64,000 nt of DNA from UBA1660 sp964462035 (GCA_964462035.1 CAYXAP010000005.1:1-64000), one strand, 5' to 3'. Counted from the first letter of the stretch, positions 26,340 to 35,424 are shown. A program made the numbers and translations. Notes: a model not told the origin generated them from the letters alone.

Positions 26340-28022
26340 TCAGGGATGCTCGGGTAGGTCTCCTGCTTCGTAGAGCGCGCGGGTCTTGCGGCGCTGAGCC
26401 TTCCCGCTGCTCGTCTTCGGCAGGGTGCCGACCGGCACCACCGCCACGTGCTTCGGGCTGAGCCCGAAGCCACGCTGCACCTCTCGGGCGATCTCCGTCC
26501 GGAGTCGCTCCGCGTCGCCGCTGACCGCCTCGGCCGCGACGACCAGCTCTTCGACACCGTCGATGAGCGTGCTGAAGGCGATCACGTTGCCGCGCCGCAC
26601 GCCCTCGATGTCGGCCACCGCCCACTCGATGTCCTGGGGGTAGTGGTTGGCGCCACGAATGATGATCAGGTCCTTGATGCGCCCGCAGATGTGCAGGTTC
26701 ATCGTGCCGTCGGCGTCGGGTGCCCAGTAGCCGAGGTCACCGGTCTGCAGCCAGCCGTCCTTCCAGCCCTCCGCGGTCGCTGCCGGGTTCTGGAAATAGC
26801 CCTGCGTGACGCTCGGTCCGCGGGTGACCACGTGACCGACGCGGCGCTCGCCGAGCTCCGCTCCGTCGGGATCGACGACCTTCACCTCGTGCTCGGGGAA
26901 GCCCTCGCCGCAGCTGACCACCTCGAGCACGGTCTCGGTCGAGTCGTCCGCCGGGCGAGCCACGCCGTCCTTCATCGCGTCGGCGTCGACGCGGTCCACC
27001 TTCATCTCGTCGCCGAGCTGGTGGAAGGTGATCGCCAGGGTGGCCTCGGCCATGCCGTAGCTCGGCAGGAAGGCCTTCGGCCGGAAACCGGCCGGCTTCA
27101 TGCGCTCGGCGAAGTCGAGCAGGGTGCGCGCCCGAATCGGCTCGGCACCGCAGCCGGCCACTCGGAGCTGGCTGAGGTCCATGTTCTCGAGGTCACGGTC
27201 CTTGATGCGCTTGGTGACCAAGCCGTACGCGAAGTTGGGCGCGTAGGTGATCGTGCCGCGGTGCTCGCTGATCTTCTCGAGCCACACGCGTGGCGAGCGA
27301 CCGAAGGTCTCGGTCGGCAGGAGCACGACCGGGATGTCGCAGACCAGGGTGCCGAGGGCGAAGCCGATCAGCCCCATGTCGTGGAAGAGCGGGAGCCAGC
27401 TCACGCCGACGTCGTCGTCGTTGCGGTCGAGCCCCTTGGGCCCGAGGAAGGCGCGCGCGTTGGCGACCAGGTTCCCATGCGTGACCATCACGCCCTTGGG
27501 CTTGCTGGTCGAGCCGCTGGTGAACTGCAGGAAGCAGAGGTCGTCTTCGCCGACCTTGGGCAGCCCCGCGTTCGGCGCGCTGCCATCGAAGGTGTCGGTC
27601 GCGTCCCAGATGGGCACGTCGACGCCGCGGCTGCCGATCTGCGACACGACCTCGCGGTTGCTCTGCATGCAGAACACCGCCGCGGCTTCGGCGGTGCCGA
27701 TGATGTGCGCGAGGATGTCGACGTAGCCGTCGGCGTTCTTGAAGCTGGCCCGCGGATAGATCGGCACGGGCACCAGCCCGGCGACCGACGCACCGAGGAA
27801 GGTCAGCACGAACTCGTGCGGCTCCGGGATGACCAGGGCGACCCGATCGCCCTTCTTCAACCCGCGGTCGATCAGGAACGCGGCGCGGCGGTGCGCCTCC
27901 GCCTCGAGCTCTTCGTAAGCGAAGTAGCGCTCCTTGCGGTCGAGGCCGACGAAGCGGAACCCTCGTCCGGGCCCCCGCCGGAGGGCGCTCAGGGCGCTCA
28001 CCAGGGTCGTGCCATCTCCCAT
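26340..28022 (-). CDS. Fatty acyl-AMP ligase (FAAL)
   Basis: A 560-residue member of the ANL adenylating superfamily. It would activate a fatty acid with ATP to an acyl adenylate and pass it to the adjacent ACP. Motifs: FTSGSTSKPKG 167-177 (P-loop), PLFHDMGLIG 211-220, PSYGMAEATL, TGDLGY, and GRIKDLIIIRGANHYPQDIE (exactly 20 residues) in the C-terminal domain. That last pattern is typical of FAALs rather than acyl-CoA ligases. Length is in the usual range. It is the first gene of the minus-strand arm and is divergent from the ketosynthase arm, with 125 bp of shared promoter region. Confidence 0.92.
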   Translation of the reverse strand: MGDGTTLVSALSALRRGPGRGFRFVGLDRKERYFAYEELEAEAHRRAAFLIDRGLKKGDRVALVIPEPHEFVLTFLGASVAGLVPVPIYPRASFKNADGYVDILAHIIGTAEAAAVFCMQSNREVVSQIGSRGVDVPIWDATDTFDGSAPNAGLPKVGEDDLCFLQFTSGSTSKPKGVMVTHGNLVANARAFLGPKGLDRNDDDVGVSWLPLFHDMGLIGFALGTLVCDIPVVLLPTETFGRSPRVWLEKISEHRGTITYAPNFAYGLVTKRIKDRDLENMDLSQLRVAGCGAEPIRARTLLDFAERMKPAGFRPKAFLPSYGMAEATLAITFHQLGDEMKVDRVDADAMKDGVARPADDSTETVLEVVSCGEGFPEHEVKVVDPDGAELGERRVGHVVTRGPSVTQGYFQNPAATAEGWKDGWLQTGDLGYWAPDADGTMNLHICGRIKDLIIIRGANHYPQDIEWAVADIEGVRRGNVIAFSTLIDGVEELVVAAEAVSGDAERLRTEIAREVQRGFGLSPKHVAVVPVGTLPKTSSGKAQRRKTRALYEAGDLPEHP

Positions 28023-28062
28023 GACTCGAAGACCTACGGTGTGGGCGAAGGGCGGTCAAGCG

Positions 28063-28078
28063 TTTGACATCATTCAAA
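28063..28078. promoter_or_regulatory. Inverted repeat, possible operator
   Basis: TTTGA and TCAAA form 5-bp arms around 6 bp in an AT-rich patch of the FAAL/ketosynthase divergent region. The site overlaps TTGACA (28064-28069), a perfect -35 hexamer facing the ketosynthase arm, though no good -10 follows. A regulator here could control both arms. Confidence 0.35.
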
Positions 28079-28082
28079 AACC

Positions 28083-28094
28083 GGCCGGTCGGCC
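28083..28094. repeat. GC-rich inverted repeat
   Basis: GGCCG-GT-CGGCC lies next to the AT-rich palindrome in the divergent promoter region. Such GC palindromes arise by chance in GC-rich DNA, so significance is uncertain. Confidence 0.2.
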
Positions 28095-28147
28095 AACTCT
28101 GGAGCCGCCTCGACAAGGGGCCGGCACCGTCGTATGCGGTGGCCGCG

Positions 28148-29377
28148 ATGGGACGTGTCTTCGTGACGGGGGTGGGCGTAGTCAGCCCGGTGGGGCTCGG
28201 CGCCGAGGCCTTCGGGCGAGCGCTCCGGGAAGGCACCGAAGCCACCGCGCCCATCACGGGCTTCGACGCCAGCGGTCTGGACCGCGATTTGGCGTGCGAA
28301 GTGAAGGACTTCCGCCCACGCGAGCACATGACGGCCGGCGAGGCGCGGCGGGCAGGGCGCTGCTCGGCCATGGCCATCGCCGCCGCCCGGATGGCCGTTC
28401 GCGGCGCCGGCCTCGAAGGCGAGGCGGCGGGTCCCCGAACGGCGGTGGTCATGGGCACCACCATGGGCGAGGCCAACCTCCTCGGTCAGCTCGAGAGCCG
28501 CTGGATCCACGATGGCGAGGAGAAGGTCCCCTCCGCGGCGCTGCCTCGCTACGGCACGACGCTGTTGCCGATCCACGTCGCTCGCAGCTTCGGGGCGCGG
28601 GGGATCGTCCAGACCCTCCCGGCCGCCTGCGCCGCGGGCAACTACGCCATCGGCTACGCGGCGGACCTGATCCGCGCGGGCCGCTGTGACCGTGCGATCA
28701 GCGGCGCGGCCGAAGTCATCGAGAAGCTGCAGTACGCGGGCTTCGCTCGGCTCGGGGCGATCGCCCCGGAGCACTGCCAGCCCTTCGACAAGGATCGGCG
28801 CGGCCTGATCGTCGGCGAAGGCGCCGGTGTGCTCATGCTCGAGTCCGAAGAGTCCGTGGTGCGCCGCGGCGCGACGCCGCTCGCCGAGGTCGGCGCGCTC
28901 GGCCTCGCCTGCGACGCTCACCACATCACGCGTCCGCACCCCGAGGGCGAGGGCAGCATTCACGCGCTTCGGACGGCGCTGCTCGGCAGCGGCCTCGAGC
29001 CGGACGCCATCGACTACGTGAACGCGCACGGCACGGGCACGGACGCCAACGACAAGGTCGAGGCGCAGGTGCTGCAGGCGATCTTCGGCGATCGCCAGCC
29101 CGCGCTGACGAGCATCAAGAGCATGATCGGTCACTGCATGGGCGCGGCGAGCGCCATCGAGGCCGTGAGCTGCGTGCTCACGCTCAACGACGGGGTCATC
29201 CCGCCGACCATCAACCACACCGAGACCGACCCCGACTGCCAGTCGCTCGATCTGGTCGCCAACCAGCCGCGGACCGCGGAGGTTCGCGCGCTGCTCAACA
29301 ACTCGCTCGCCTTCGGTGGCTACGACGCCGCGCTCTGTCTCGCGAAGCCGGGCGTCCTGCCGGAGGTCGGTGCCTGA
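28148..29377 (+). CDS. Beta-ketoacyl-ACP synthase, complete active site
   Basis: A 409-residue ketosynthase of the FabF/KS type. The complete triad is visible: Cys161 in PAACAAGN, His294 in NAHGTGTDAND and His329 in KSMIGHCMGA. It would carry out decarboxylative Claisen condensation of malonyl-ACP with an acyl starter. The ATG at 28148 replaces an upstream extension that reads as non-coding. Its stop overlaps the start of the next, degenerate ketosynthase (TGATG), a coupling typical of KS-alpha/KS-beta pairs. A KS/partner dimer is the most likely form; the product is unknown. Confidence 0.92.
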   Translation: MGRVFVTGVGVVSPVGLGAEAFGRALREGTEATAPITGFDASGLDRDLACEVKDFRPREHMTAGEARRAGRCSAMAIAAARMAVRGAGLEGEAAGPRTAVVMGTTMGEANLLGQLESRWIHDGEEKVPSAALPRYGTTLLPIHVARSFGARGIVQTLPAACAAGNYAIGYAADLIRAGRCDRAISGAAEVIEKLQYAGFARLGAIAPEHCQPFDKDRRGLIVGEGAGVLMLESEESVVRRGATPLAEVGALGLACDAHHITRPHPEGEGSIHALRTALLGSGLEPDAIDYVNAHGTGTDANDKVEAQVLQAIFGDRQPALTSIKSMIGHCMGAASAIEAVSCVLTLNDGVIPPTINHTETDPDCQSLDLVANQPRTAEVRALLNNSLAFGGYDAALCLAKPGVLPEVGA

Positions 29378-30549
29378 TGGATCTCGCGATCACCAGCCTC
29401 GGGGTGGTCAGCCCCTTCGGCGTGGGCCGAGCCGCCTGGGACGGCGCGCTCGCCGATCCGGCGAAGGCGACCGAGAGCGCCATCCGCACCACCTCGGAGG
29501 TGCTCGACAACGAAGCGCTCCCCGGCGCGCGCACCGCCGAGTGCTGGGGCTTCGATCCCAAGGAGCACCTCGGTAAGCGCGGCCACCGCACCTTCGACCG
29601 GCTGACCAAGTTCCTCATCGCCGCGGCCAAGCACGCGCTCATCGACGCCGGTCTCAAGAACGGCGAGGGCGAGTACCTCGACGGCGCACCGGGCCCGGAG
29701 CGCATCGGCATCTGCAGCGCGACCGCGTACGGGAGCCTCGACGCCATCACCGAGCTCAACCTGGTCGCCGAGCTCGAGGACCCGCGCTTCATCAACCCCT
29801 CTCGCTTCCCGAACACGGTGGTCAACGCCGCCGCCGGTTACGTGAGCATCTGGGAAGACCTGCGCGCGCCGAACACGACCGTCGTCGACGGCAACTGTGG
29901 CTCGCTCGACGCGATCCTGGTCGCGGCGACCCACCTCGACGTCGGTCGCGCGGACGGCTTCCTCGTCGGTGGCGGCGAGGTCGTGAGCGAGCCGCTCTAC
30001 CGTGCTCTCGCGCGACTCGGCGTGGTCGGCCCGGAAGGGAAGGGCGCGACGATGGGCGAGGGCGCGGCCTACCTCTACGTGGAGCGTCGCGCCGGCGCCG
30101 AGGCTCGCGGAGCGTCCGTGATCGGCCGGCTCACCGGCTACGGCACCGCCTTCGCGCCGCCGGAGTCGGAGGCGCTCCTCGTGCACGGCTCGGCCGACGC
30201 GGTGGAGCGGGCCTGCCGCGAAGCGCTCGCCGAGGCGGGCCTCGAACCGAGCGACGTGGACGTCGTGGCGACGGCGAGCTCGGGCGTCGACCTCATGGAC
30301 GCGGCCGAGCGGGCCGGGCTGAGCGCGGTCTTCGGTGACCAGACCGCGCTGGCGATGCCCAAGGCGCTGCACGGTGAGACCTTCGGCGCCGGTGGCGCCT
30401 TCGGGCTGGCGGCCGGCCTGTCCTGGATGAACGGCGCGCCGGTGGCGCGGCTGATCCAGGGCGAGGCTCCCGCGACGGTCCGCACGGTGCTGGTCAGCAC
30501 CATCGGCTACTACGGGAACGCGAGCGCCGTCGTGCTGCAGGCGCCCTGA
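29377..30549 (+). CDS. Degenerate ketosynthase-like protein
   Basis: A 390-residue thiolase-fold protein related to ketosynthases. A cysteine remains at the nucleophile position (Cys174 in DGNCGSLDA). Both active-site histidines are replaced: the HGTGT region reads ATASSGVD (about 298-305), and the KxxxGH segment reads KALHGETFGAGG (Glu334 at the His position, with a displaced His332). This resembles a KS-beta/chain-length-factor partner, though classic ones lose the Cys instead. It starts on the last base of the previous stop, so it is probably made in a 1:1 ratio with the active KS. An independent condensing or acyl-transfer role cannot be excluded. Confidence 0.82.
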   Translation: MDLAITSLGVVSPFGVGRAAWDGALADPAKATESAIRTTSEVLDNEALPGARTAECWGFDPKEHLGKRGHRTFDRLTKFLIAAAKHALIDAGLKNGEGEYLDGAPGPERIGICSATAYGSLDAITELNLVAELEDPRFINPSRFPNTVVNAAAGYVSIWEDLRAPNTTVVDGNCGSLDAILVAATHLDVGRADGFLVGGGEVVSEPLYRALARLGVVGPEGKGATMGEGAAYLYVERRAGAEARGASVIGRLTGYGTAFAPPESEALLVHGSADAVERACREALAEAGLEPSDVDVVATASSGVDLMDAAERAGLSAVFGDQTALAMPKALHGETFGAGGAFGLAAGLSWMNGAPVARLIQGEAPATVRTVLVSTIGYYGNASAVVLQAP

Positions 30550-30570
30550 CTCACCTTCGAGAGACCACGC

Positions 30571-31803
30571 ATGAGCTGGATCGACACCAAGGCCCACGAG
30601 GCCCTCGCCCGCATCCGCGAGGCCAAAGAGAATCAGGTCTACCCCTTCTTCAAGGAGTTCGAGTCGGGCGGGCTGCACACGACGATCGACGGCAAGCCGA
30701 TCGTGAACTTCAGCTCGAACGACTACCTCGGCCTGACGACGCACCCGAAGGTCAAGGAGGCCAGCAAGAAGGCGGTCGACCTGTACAGCTGCGGGCTGTC
30801 GTCCAGCCGCGTGCAGGCCACGACCGTGGCGCACGTCGAGCTCGAGGAGCGGCTCGCCGATTGGTTCGGCTACGAGGCGTGCCTGCTCTTCACGACCGGT
30901 TACCAGGCGATGGTCGGGACGATCATGTCCCTCGCCGACAAGGACACGACCATCATCCTCGACAACCTGAGCCACGCCTGCATCCTCGACGGCACCTTCA
31001 TGGCGGCGGGCACTCCGAGAAACGCGCCGGAGATCCGCTTCTTCAATCACAACAGCGCCCGCTCGCTGCGCCGCTGCCTCCGCACCCGCGAGCGCAAGAA
31101 CGCGCTCGTCTGCATCGAGGGCATCTACAGCCTCGACGGCGACGAAGCGAACCTGCTCGAGCTCCTCGACGCGGTCGACGAGGACGAGAACGCGGTGCTC
31201 GTCTGCGACGACGCCCACGGCACCGGCACCCTCGGCAAGGGCGGCCGCGGCATCTTCGAGAAGTACGACGTGAAGGACCGGATCCCGGTCGTGGTGAGCA
31301 CGTTCTCCAAGACCTTCGGCGGCATCGGCGGGATCCTCCTCGGCGAGCGCGACGTGGTCGACCACGTGAAGAACATGGCGCGCTCGTTCCTCTTCAGCGC
31401 GAGCCTGCCCGTGCCGATCGTCGCCGCCGCGAGCACCATCCTCGACATGCTGGTCGAGGACGGGGAAGGGCTCGTCGCCGAGCTGCACGAGAAGTCCGCC
31501 TACATGCGGAAGTCGCTCACCGACATCGGCTTCGATCTCGGCAAGAGCGACACCCACATCATGCCGGTGATGTGCAACGAGGAGCGCAAGGCGCTCTTCA
31601 CGCACCTGGCGATGCTCGAGGCGGGCGTGATGCTCGTGCCCATCGTCTACCCCGGCGTGAAGAAGGGCGAGGAGCGGCTGCGGCTGAACGTCACCCGCGG
31701 TCACTCCAAGGAAGACATGGAGAAGCTGCTCGAGCTCCTCGAGACCTACGGCAACGCCTTCATGATCCTGAGTGGCGAAGAGCTCGCGCCCTACGAGGGC
31801 TGA
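30571..31803 (+). CDS. PLP-dependent alpha-oxoamine synthase
   Basis: A 410-residue enzyme of the alpha-oxoamine synthase family (8-amino-7-oxononanoate synthase, serine palmitoyltransferase, KBL, CqsA). It would condense an acyl thioester with an amino acid and lose CO2. Visible features: the PLP Schiff-base Lys247 in STFSKTFGG, the DDAHGTGTLG motif (Asp214, His216), and NLSHACILDG with His135, which stacks on PLP. The GRG after the HGTG motif fits AONS/KBL-like members. Last gene of the ketosynthase arm, 21 nt after the degenerate KS. Given the ACP and FAAL nearby it more likely uses acyl-ACP than pimeloyl-CoA; sphingoid base or alkyl aminoketone synthesis is possible. Convergent with the next gene (6-nt gap). 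Confidence 0.92.
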   Translation: MSWIDTKAHEALARIREAKENQVYPFFKEFESGGLHTTIDGKPIVNFSSNDYLGLTTHPKVKEASKKAVDLYSCGLSSSRVQATTVAHVELEERLADWFGYEACLLFTTGYQAMVGTIMSLADKDTTIILDNLSHACILDGTFMAAGTPRNAPEIRFFNHNSARSLRRCLRTRERKNALVCIEGIYSLDGDEANLLELLDAVDEDENAVLVCDDAHGTGTLGKGGRGIFEKYDVKDRIPVVVSTFSKTFGGIGGILLGERDVVDHVKNMARSFLFSASLPVPIVAAASTILDMLVEDGEGLVAELHEKSAYMRKSLTDIGFDLGKSDTHIMPVMCNEERKALFTHLAMLEAGVMLVPIVYPGVKKGEERLRLNVTRGHSKEDMEKLLELLETYGNAFMILSGEELAPYEG

Positions 31804-31809
31804 GCTCCT

Positions 31810-33318
31810 TCAGCACTCGCAGAACACCCGGAGGTAGGACGTCGTGTTCGGCGTCTCGAGGTGTACGCCTTCCGGGACGTCGTCGATCGGTTCGGTGCTG
31901 CCCGGGGGGTAGCGACGGACCGTGTCGCCTACCTGGAGGTAGAGTGTCGAGTCGGGGCCGAAGCGCGCCGCGACCAGCGCCGGGCCGACCCCACGCGAGA
32001 GCACGGTGCTGCTCCTCGTCGAGAGGTCGACCAGGATCGCCGCGTGCGCGACGTCGGTCTCCGCTCCCTCGTCTTCGTCGCAGCCATCGCCCGCGGAGAG
32101 AATCAGCAGCCGATCCCCATCGGGCGAGCGGTGGAGCGTTGCGGGGCCGTGGTGGGCGACCTCGACGTCATCGCCGGACGGCAGGGTCAGCCGCCGACCG
32201 CGAAGACGAAACCCCTCCGGGTGTGGGTAGGGGACGGTGCCCCCGAGACCGTCGCCGTGGATCAAGAGAGCGCTTCGCGTGGCCTGGGCGTCGAACCTGG
32301 AGGAGACGCGGCCGACTCGGTCGATGTCGAACACCTGGTGCTCGCTGCGCGCGTTGTCGATCCAGTGGCTGATGGCGTGCAGTCCCTCGCGCCCGCCGCT
32401 GAAGCTGAAGGCTGCGACCTCACCACCCGATGCGACCATGTCGGTCGGGAACGAGTCGAGCGCGAACACCGCCACGCCGGGATGCGTGAGGTCGTGGACC
32501 GACGCGCGCCGCGGTTTCGGGAGATGGTGCCCGCACGTCCCCGAGCTCATCGACGCAGCGACCTGGATCACGGCTCGTTCGTCGCGAACGATCGCGCCCC
32601 CCTGCGCGTCTGGAACGCGAGGTGCGACGGGGACGAAGCGCCGCGTCGCGGGGTCGTACACGCCGATTCGCAGATCGCTGACGGGGAACCGAGGAGCGTC
32701 GTTCGCCCAGGATGCGCGAGGTCGAAACGTGTAGGCCTGGACGCCGCGCGCGATCGCTTCGCCGTAGCGTTCGTCGAGCCCTTCGATGACCGTGCGCAGT
32801 CGGGCGCCGTGCTCGGACTCGCGCAGGGCGGTGAGGTCCTCGTCGGACTCGAGGCGTTCGCGGAAGTCGGGGAGGTCTTCGTGCAGGAGCCGCTCCATCG
32901 CGGCCGCCGACTCGTCCAGCCGACCGAGACGGGCCAGGGCGCATGCTCGGTTGAAGTGTGCGTTGCGGTATCCCGCCGACTCCTGCGCCGCCCGGTCGAA
33001 CCCCTCGAGCGACGCCTCGTAGTCCCCGGCTCGGTGCGCCTCTAGCGCCTCCCGGTTCGCGCGGCGCGCGGCTCGGGAAGGCGGCGCGAGCGTGTCGATG
33101 CCGATCGGAGCTTCCTCGGGCTGTGGGACCTCGGCGGTCTCCGGGGGCTCAGGGGGTTCGGCCTGCGGCTCCACGAGGGTCGACTCCGCAGGGGGCGGCT
33201 GCGGCACCTCGGGCTCGTCGCACGCGGCTCCGACGAGCAGCACCAACGCGCCCACGCTCACTCGTGCCACGAGCGCGCGCCTCCCATCGAAAAGAACCCG
33301 TCGCTCCCCGACCGCCAT
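31810..33318 (-). CDS. Lipoprotein with TPR-like segment, unknown
   Basis: A 502-residue lipoprotein. The signal ends in VGAAC (about Cys33); a Pro/Glu-rich linker of about 50 residues follows. Residues about 85-170 contain two TPR-like units (AHRAGDYEASLEGFDRA, ALARLGRLDESAAAMERL). The remainder is beta-rich, perhaps a propeller (repeated DGDRLLILSAGDG, DSTLYLQVGD elements). The ATG has TAGACT ending 6 nt upstream, so the transcript may be leaderless. No enzymatic motif. Probably outer-membrane associated. Confidence 0.72.
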   Translation of the reverse strand: MAVGERRVLFDGRRALVARVSVGALVLLVGAACDEPEVPQPPPAESTLVEPQAEPPEPPETAEVPQPEEAPIGIDTLAPPSRAARRANREALEAHRAGDYEASLEGFDRAAQESAGYRNAHFNRACALARLGRLDESAAAMERLLHEDLPDFRERLESDEDLTALRESEHGARLRTVIEGLDERYGEAIARGVQAYTFRPRASWANDAPRFPVSDLRIGVYDPATRRFVPVAPRVPDAQGGAIVRDERAVIQVAASMSSGTCGHHLPKPRRASVHDLTHPGVAVFALDSFPTDMVASGGEVAAFSFSGGREGLHAISHWIDNARSEHQVFDIDRVGRVSSRFDAQATRSALLIHGDGLGGTVPYPHPEGFRLRGRRLTLPSGDDVEVAHHGPATLHRSPDGDRLLILSAGDGCDEDEGAETDVAHAAILVDLSTRSSTVLSRGVGPALVAARFGPDSTLYLQVGDTVRRYPPGSTEPIDDVPEGVHLETPNTTSYLRVFCEC

Positions 33319-33324
33319 CCCGCG

Positions 33325-33330
33325 AGTCTA
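33325..33330 (-). promoter_or_regulatory. Putative -10 element, leaderless start
   Basis: TAGACT on the minus strand, ending 6 nt before the ATG at 33318. The same hexamer at the same distance precedes the GTG at 57610. Confidence 0.45.
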
Positions 33331-33471
33331 CCGCCGATCGCTCACGTGGGACCGCGGCGAACGCGTGCCTCCCCGTCCCCCGTTTCCGGCTATCGTAGGA
33401 GCGGCCGCCGGTGGTGGTCGGTCGCGGTGGGGCGACCTGGACATGCTCATCCACTCCTACATCTTCCCGTC

Positions 33472-34566
33472 GTGACGCACCGCAGACCTACCGGCGCAGC
33501 CGCGCCGTCGAGCCCTACCGAGGACGCTCGCACGGAGCGTTCCATCCTCGCCGGGCGTGGCGAGCCCGACGAGAGCGCGCGCTTCCCCGGGCTCCGGGTC
33601 CACCGCTTCGGCGATCGCTCGGTGCTGCTGCTCGACGTGGTGAACGATGACCGGCGAGGTCACGTCTGCGGTGGGCACGTCCACTGGCGGATGCCGATGC
33701 CGGCCGACGGCCGCTTTCCGACCGTGCTTCACTCGGCGCGAACGGCGGAGGTCCACGGTCGGGTCGCCGGCACCCGGAGCTATCGTCGACTGGGGGAGGG
33801 ACTCTCCATCACGCATGGCGCCGACGACGAGCTCGTCTGCGTGGTGTCCCTCGGGGAACCCCCCGACCTCGAGCTGCTTCGGTCCCTGGGAGGCTACGAG
33901 GATCGGCGGATGCATTGGCTGGCTGCCGAGCCCGACATCGAGGACGAAGGCCATCTCCTCGCTACCCTCGAGCGGGCACGGGAGCTGGCCCGAGCGTTGC
34001 GTGGCCTGGCCCACGTGGAGTCGAAGTCGGTCACGCTCTATGTACGCGACGGCAGCGCCGCCGTGGTCGACCTCCGCGGGAACGAGAGCGCCAAGCGCCC
34101 ACCGGCCCGGCTGCACGAACGCTGGACGCGGCGTCGCTACGCCTTCGCCGTGGGGGTCCACGCCGTGAGCCCAGCGCTGCCGGACCTCGCCGCCCACGGC
34201 CACGTCGAGGAGCTGCTCGCGCCGTTCACGCTCTCCTATCGGGAGTCGAGCCAGATCGCCTGCCTCGGCGTCGGAGTCGCGGGCGAGCTGGCGTTCGCTC
34301 AGTACGCGCCCCGATTCGGCGAGAAGCTCCGCTACGCCCAGGGGGACGAGAAGCGATCGAAGACGTGGTTCCACGTATTGGACAATCGCCGAGGCCGGGG
34401 CCGCGCACCGCACGCGTACGGCACGGCCGGCAAGCGGGTGATCGACCGGGAGTCTGCGCTCCACGGTCTGCGCGAGTTCCTCGCGACCGGCCTGCCTGGT
34501 CGGCTCGAGTTCGCCCGTGGCATGACCCCCCAGGACCGAGACCTCGGGTTGCCGCTCCTCGGTTGA
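33472..34566 (+). CDS. Unknown cytoplasmic protein
   Basis: A protein of about 364 residues from the GTG at 33472; a GTG at 33427 in the same frame is an alternative, and neither has a clear Shine-Dalgarno site. A TATCGT hexamer at 33391-33396 could be the -10. There is no signal peptide or membrane segment. Notable elements: an early VLLLDVVND with a GGHVHW pair, a helical ERARELARALRGLAHVESK segment, and a basic, aromatic C-terminal half (RRRYAFAVG, RFGEKLRYAQGD). I do not recognise the family. The codon pattern and the sharp end at 34566 support a real gene. Confidence 0.55.
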   Translation: MTHRRPTGAAAPSSPTEDARTERSILAGRGEPDESARFPGLRVHRFGDRSVLLLDVVNDDRRGHVCGGHVHWRMPMPADGRFPTVLHSARTAEVHGRVAGTRSYRRLGEGLSITHGADDELVCVVSLGEPPDLELLRSLGGYEDRRMHWLAAEPDIEDEGHLLATLERARELARALRGLAHVESKSVTLYVRDGSAAVVDLRGNESAKRPPARLHERWTRRRYAFAVGVHAVSPALPDLAAHGHVEELLAPFTLSYRESSQIACLGVGVAGELAFAQYAPRFGEKLRYAQGDEKRSKTWFHVLDNRRGRGRAPHAYGTAGKRVIDRESALHGLREFLATGLPGRLEFARGMTPQDRDLGLPLLG

Positions 34567-34616
34567 GTCGGGCGCGCCTCGGGAATCTCCGCCCGTGCCC
34601 CGCCGGTTCGGTCGGC

Positions 34617-35363
34617 ATGCGCCTTTCGATCGTCTTCACCCTGCTCGTCTCCAGCGCGGTCGCGAGCGCGCAATCGGAGTGCGCGTCCCCGCACCCCGAG
34701 CTGAGCCCTCAGGTCTGTGCCCCCGCGGTCGAGAGCGAGCTGGCGCTCTGCGAGTGGGCGCTCACGCAGGTGGACGTCGAGCGCGCCGACGAGTGCACGT
34801 TGGACCGACGGAGAAGCGAAGCGCTGCTCGAGCTACGCGCGGACGCCACGCGCTTTCTCTGGCTGGTCGAGCTCGGTGACACCCTCCGGCCGGTGGCGCT
34901 CCTCGGCGAGGTGGCCGATCCAGGGTTGCCCCACAGTCGCGGCCGGATTCAGCTGGTGCGTCGACTCGACAACGAGCGCGACGGCCACCGAATCGTCGCC
35001 TTCGAGACCGAGCAGGCGGTGTACGACGAGGATCGAGACGGTGGGATGCGACAGGAGATCGTCGAACGGCACCTGACCGTCTGCCAACGCGACCACGGCC
35101 TGCGCTGCGAGCTACGCGTGCCGCTCGCGTACGAGGAGAGCGCGACCGGTGAGCCCGAACCCACTCGGGCCGAGGCCATCGCGGTCGTGCGCCACGACGG
35201 GCGGCTCCGGCTGACCCTACGGCAAGGCGACTGGCGTGCCCTCTTCGGCCTCGGTGACCTCTTCGGCGACCGCCTCTCGGTGACGCTTCCGCTCCGCGCG
35301 GCGGATGCGGCGCGGGAGGAGCTCGACCCGGACAGCCTGCTGGTCCAGCTGGCCACTCGCTGA
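34617..35363 (+). CDS. Exported protein, unknown
   Basis: A 248-residue exported protein. The ATG at 34617 gives a textbook Sec signal (MRLSIVFTLLVSSAVASAQ); the long upstream extension is a shadow of the previous gene. Six cysteines in the first half of the mature protein (ECAS, VCAP, LCEW, ECTL) suggest disulfides. The middle is acidic and the C-terminus is beta-rich (LRLTLRQGDWRALFG). No family recognised. It lies 50 bp downstream of the previous gene and 61 bp upstream of the next one, all on the plus strand. Confidence 0.7.
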   Translation: MRLSIVFTLLVSSAVASAQSECASPHPELSPQVCAPAVESELALCEWALTQVDVERADECTLDRRRSEALLELRADATRFLWLVELGDTLRPVALLGEVADPGLPHSRGRIQLVRRLDNERDGHRIVAFETEQAVYDEDRDGGMRQEIVERHLTVCQRDHGLRCELRVPLAYEESATGEPEPTRAEAIAVVRHDGRLRLTLRQGDWRALFGLGDLFGDRLSVTLPLRAADAAREELDPDSLLVQLATR

Positions 35364-35424
35364 CTCCCGTCGGAGGAGCGCATGCGTTCTCGGCTCGCGG
35401 ATGGTACTCGTGCCTCGAGTCGCG

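Noticed and set aside
26448..28067. 539-codon open frame opposite the fatty acyl-AMP ligase
   Set aside because: Antisense shadow of an unambiguous enzyme gene.
29320..31704. 794-codon open frame on the minus strand opposite the ketosynthases and oxoamine synthase
   Set aside because: Antisense shadow; the plus-strand frames have complete active-site motifs.
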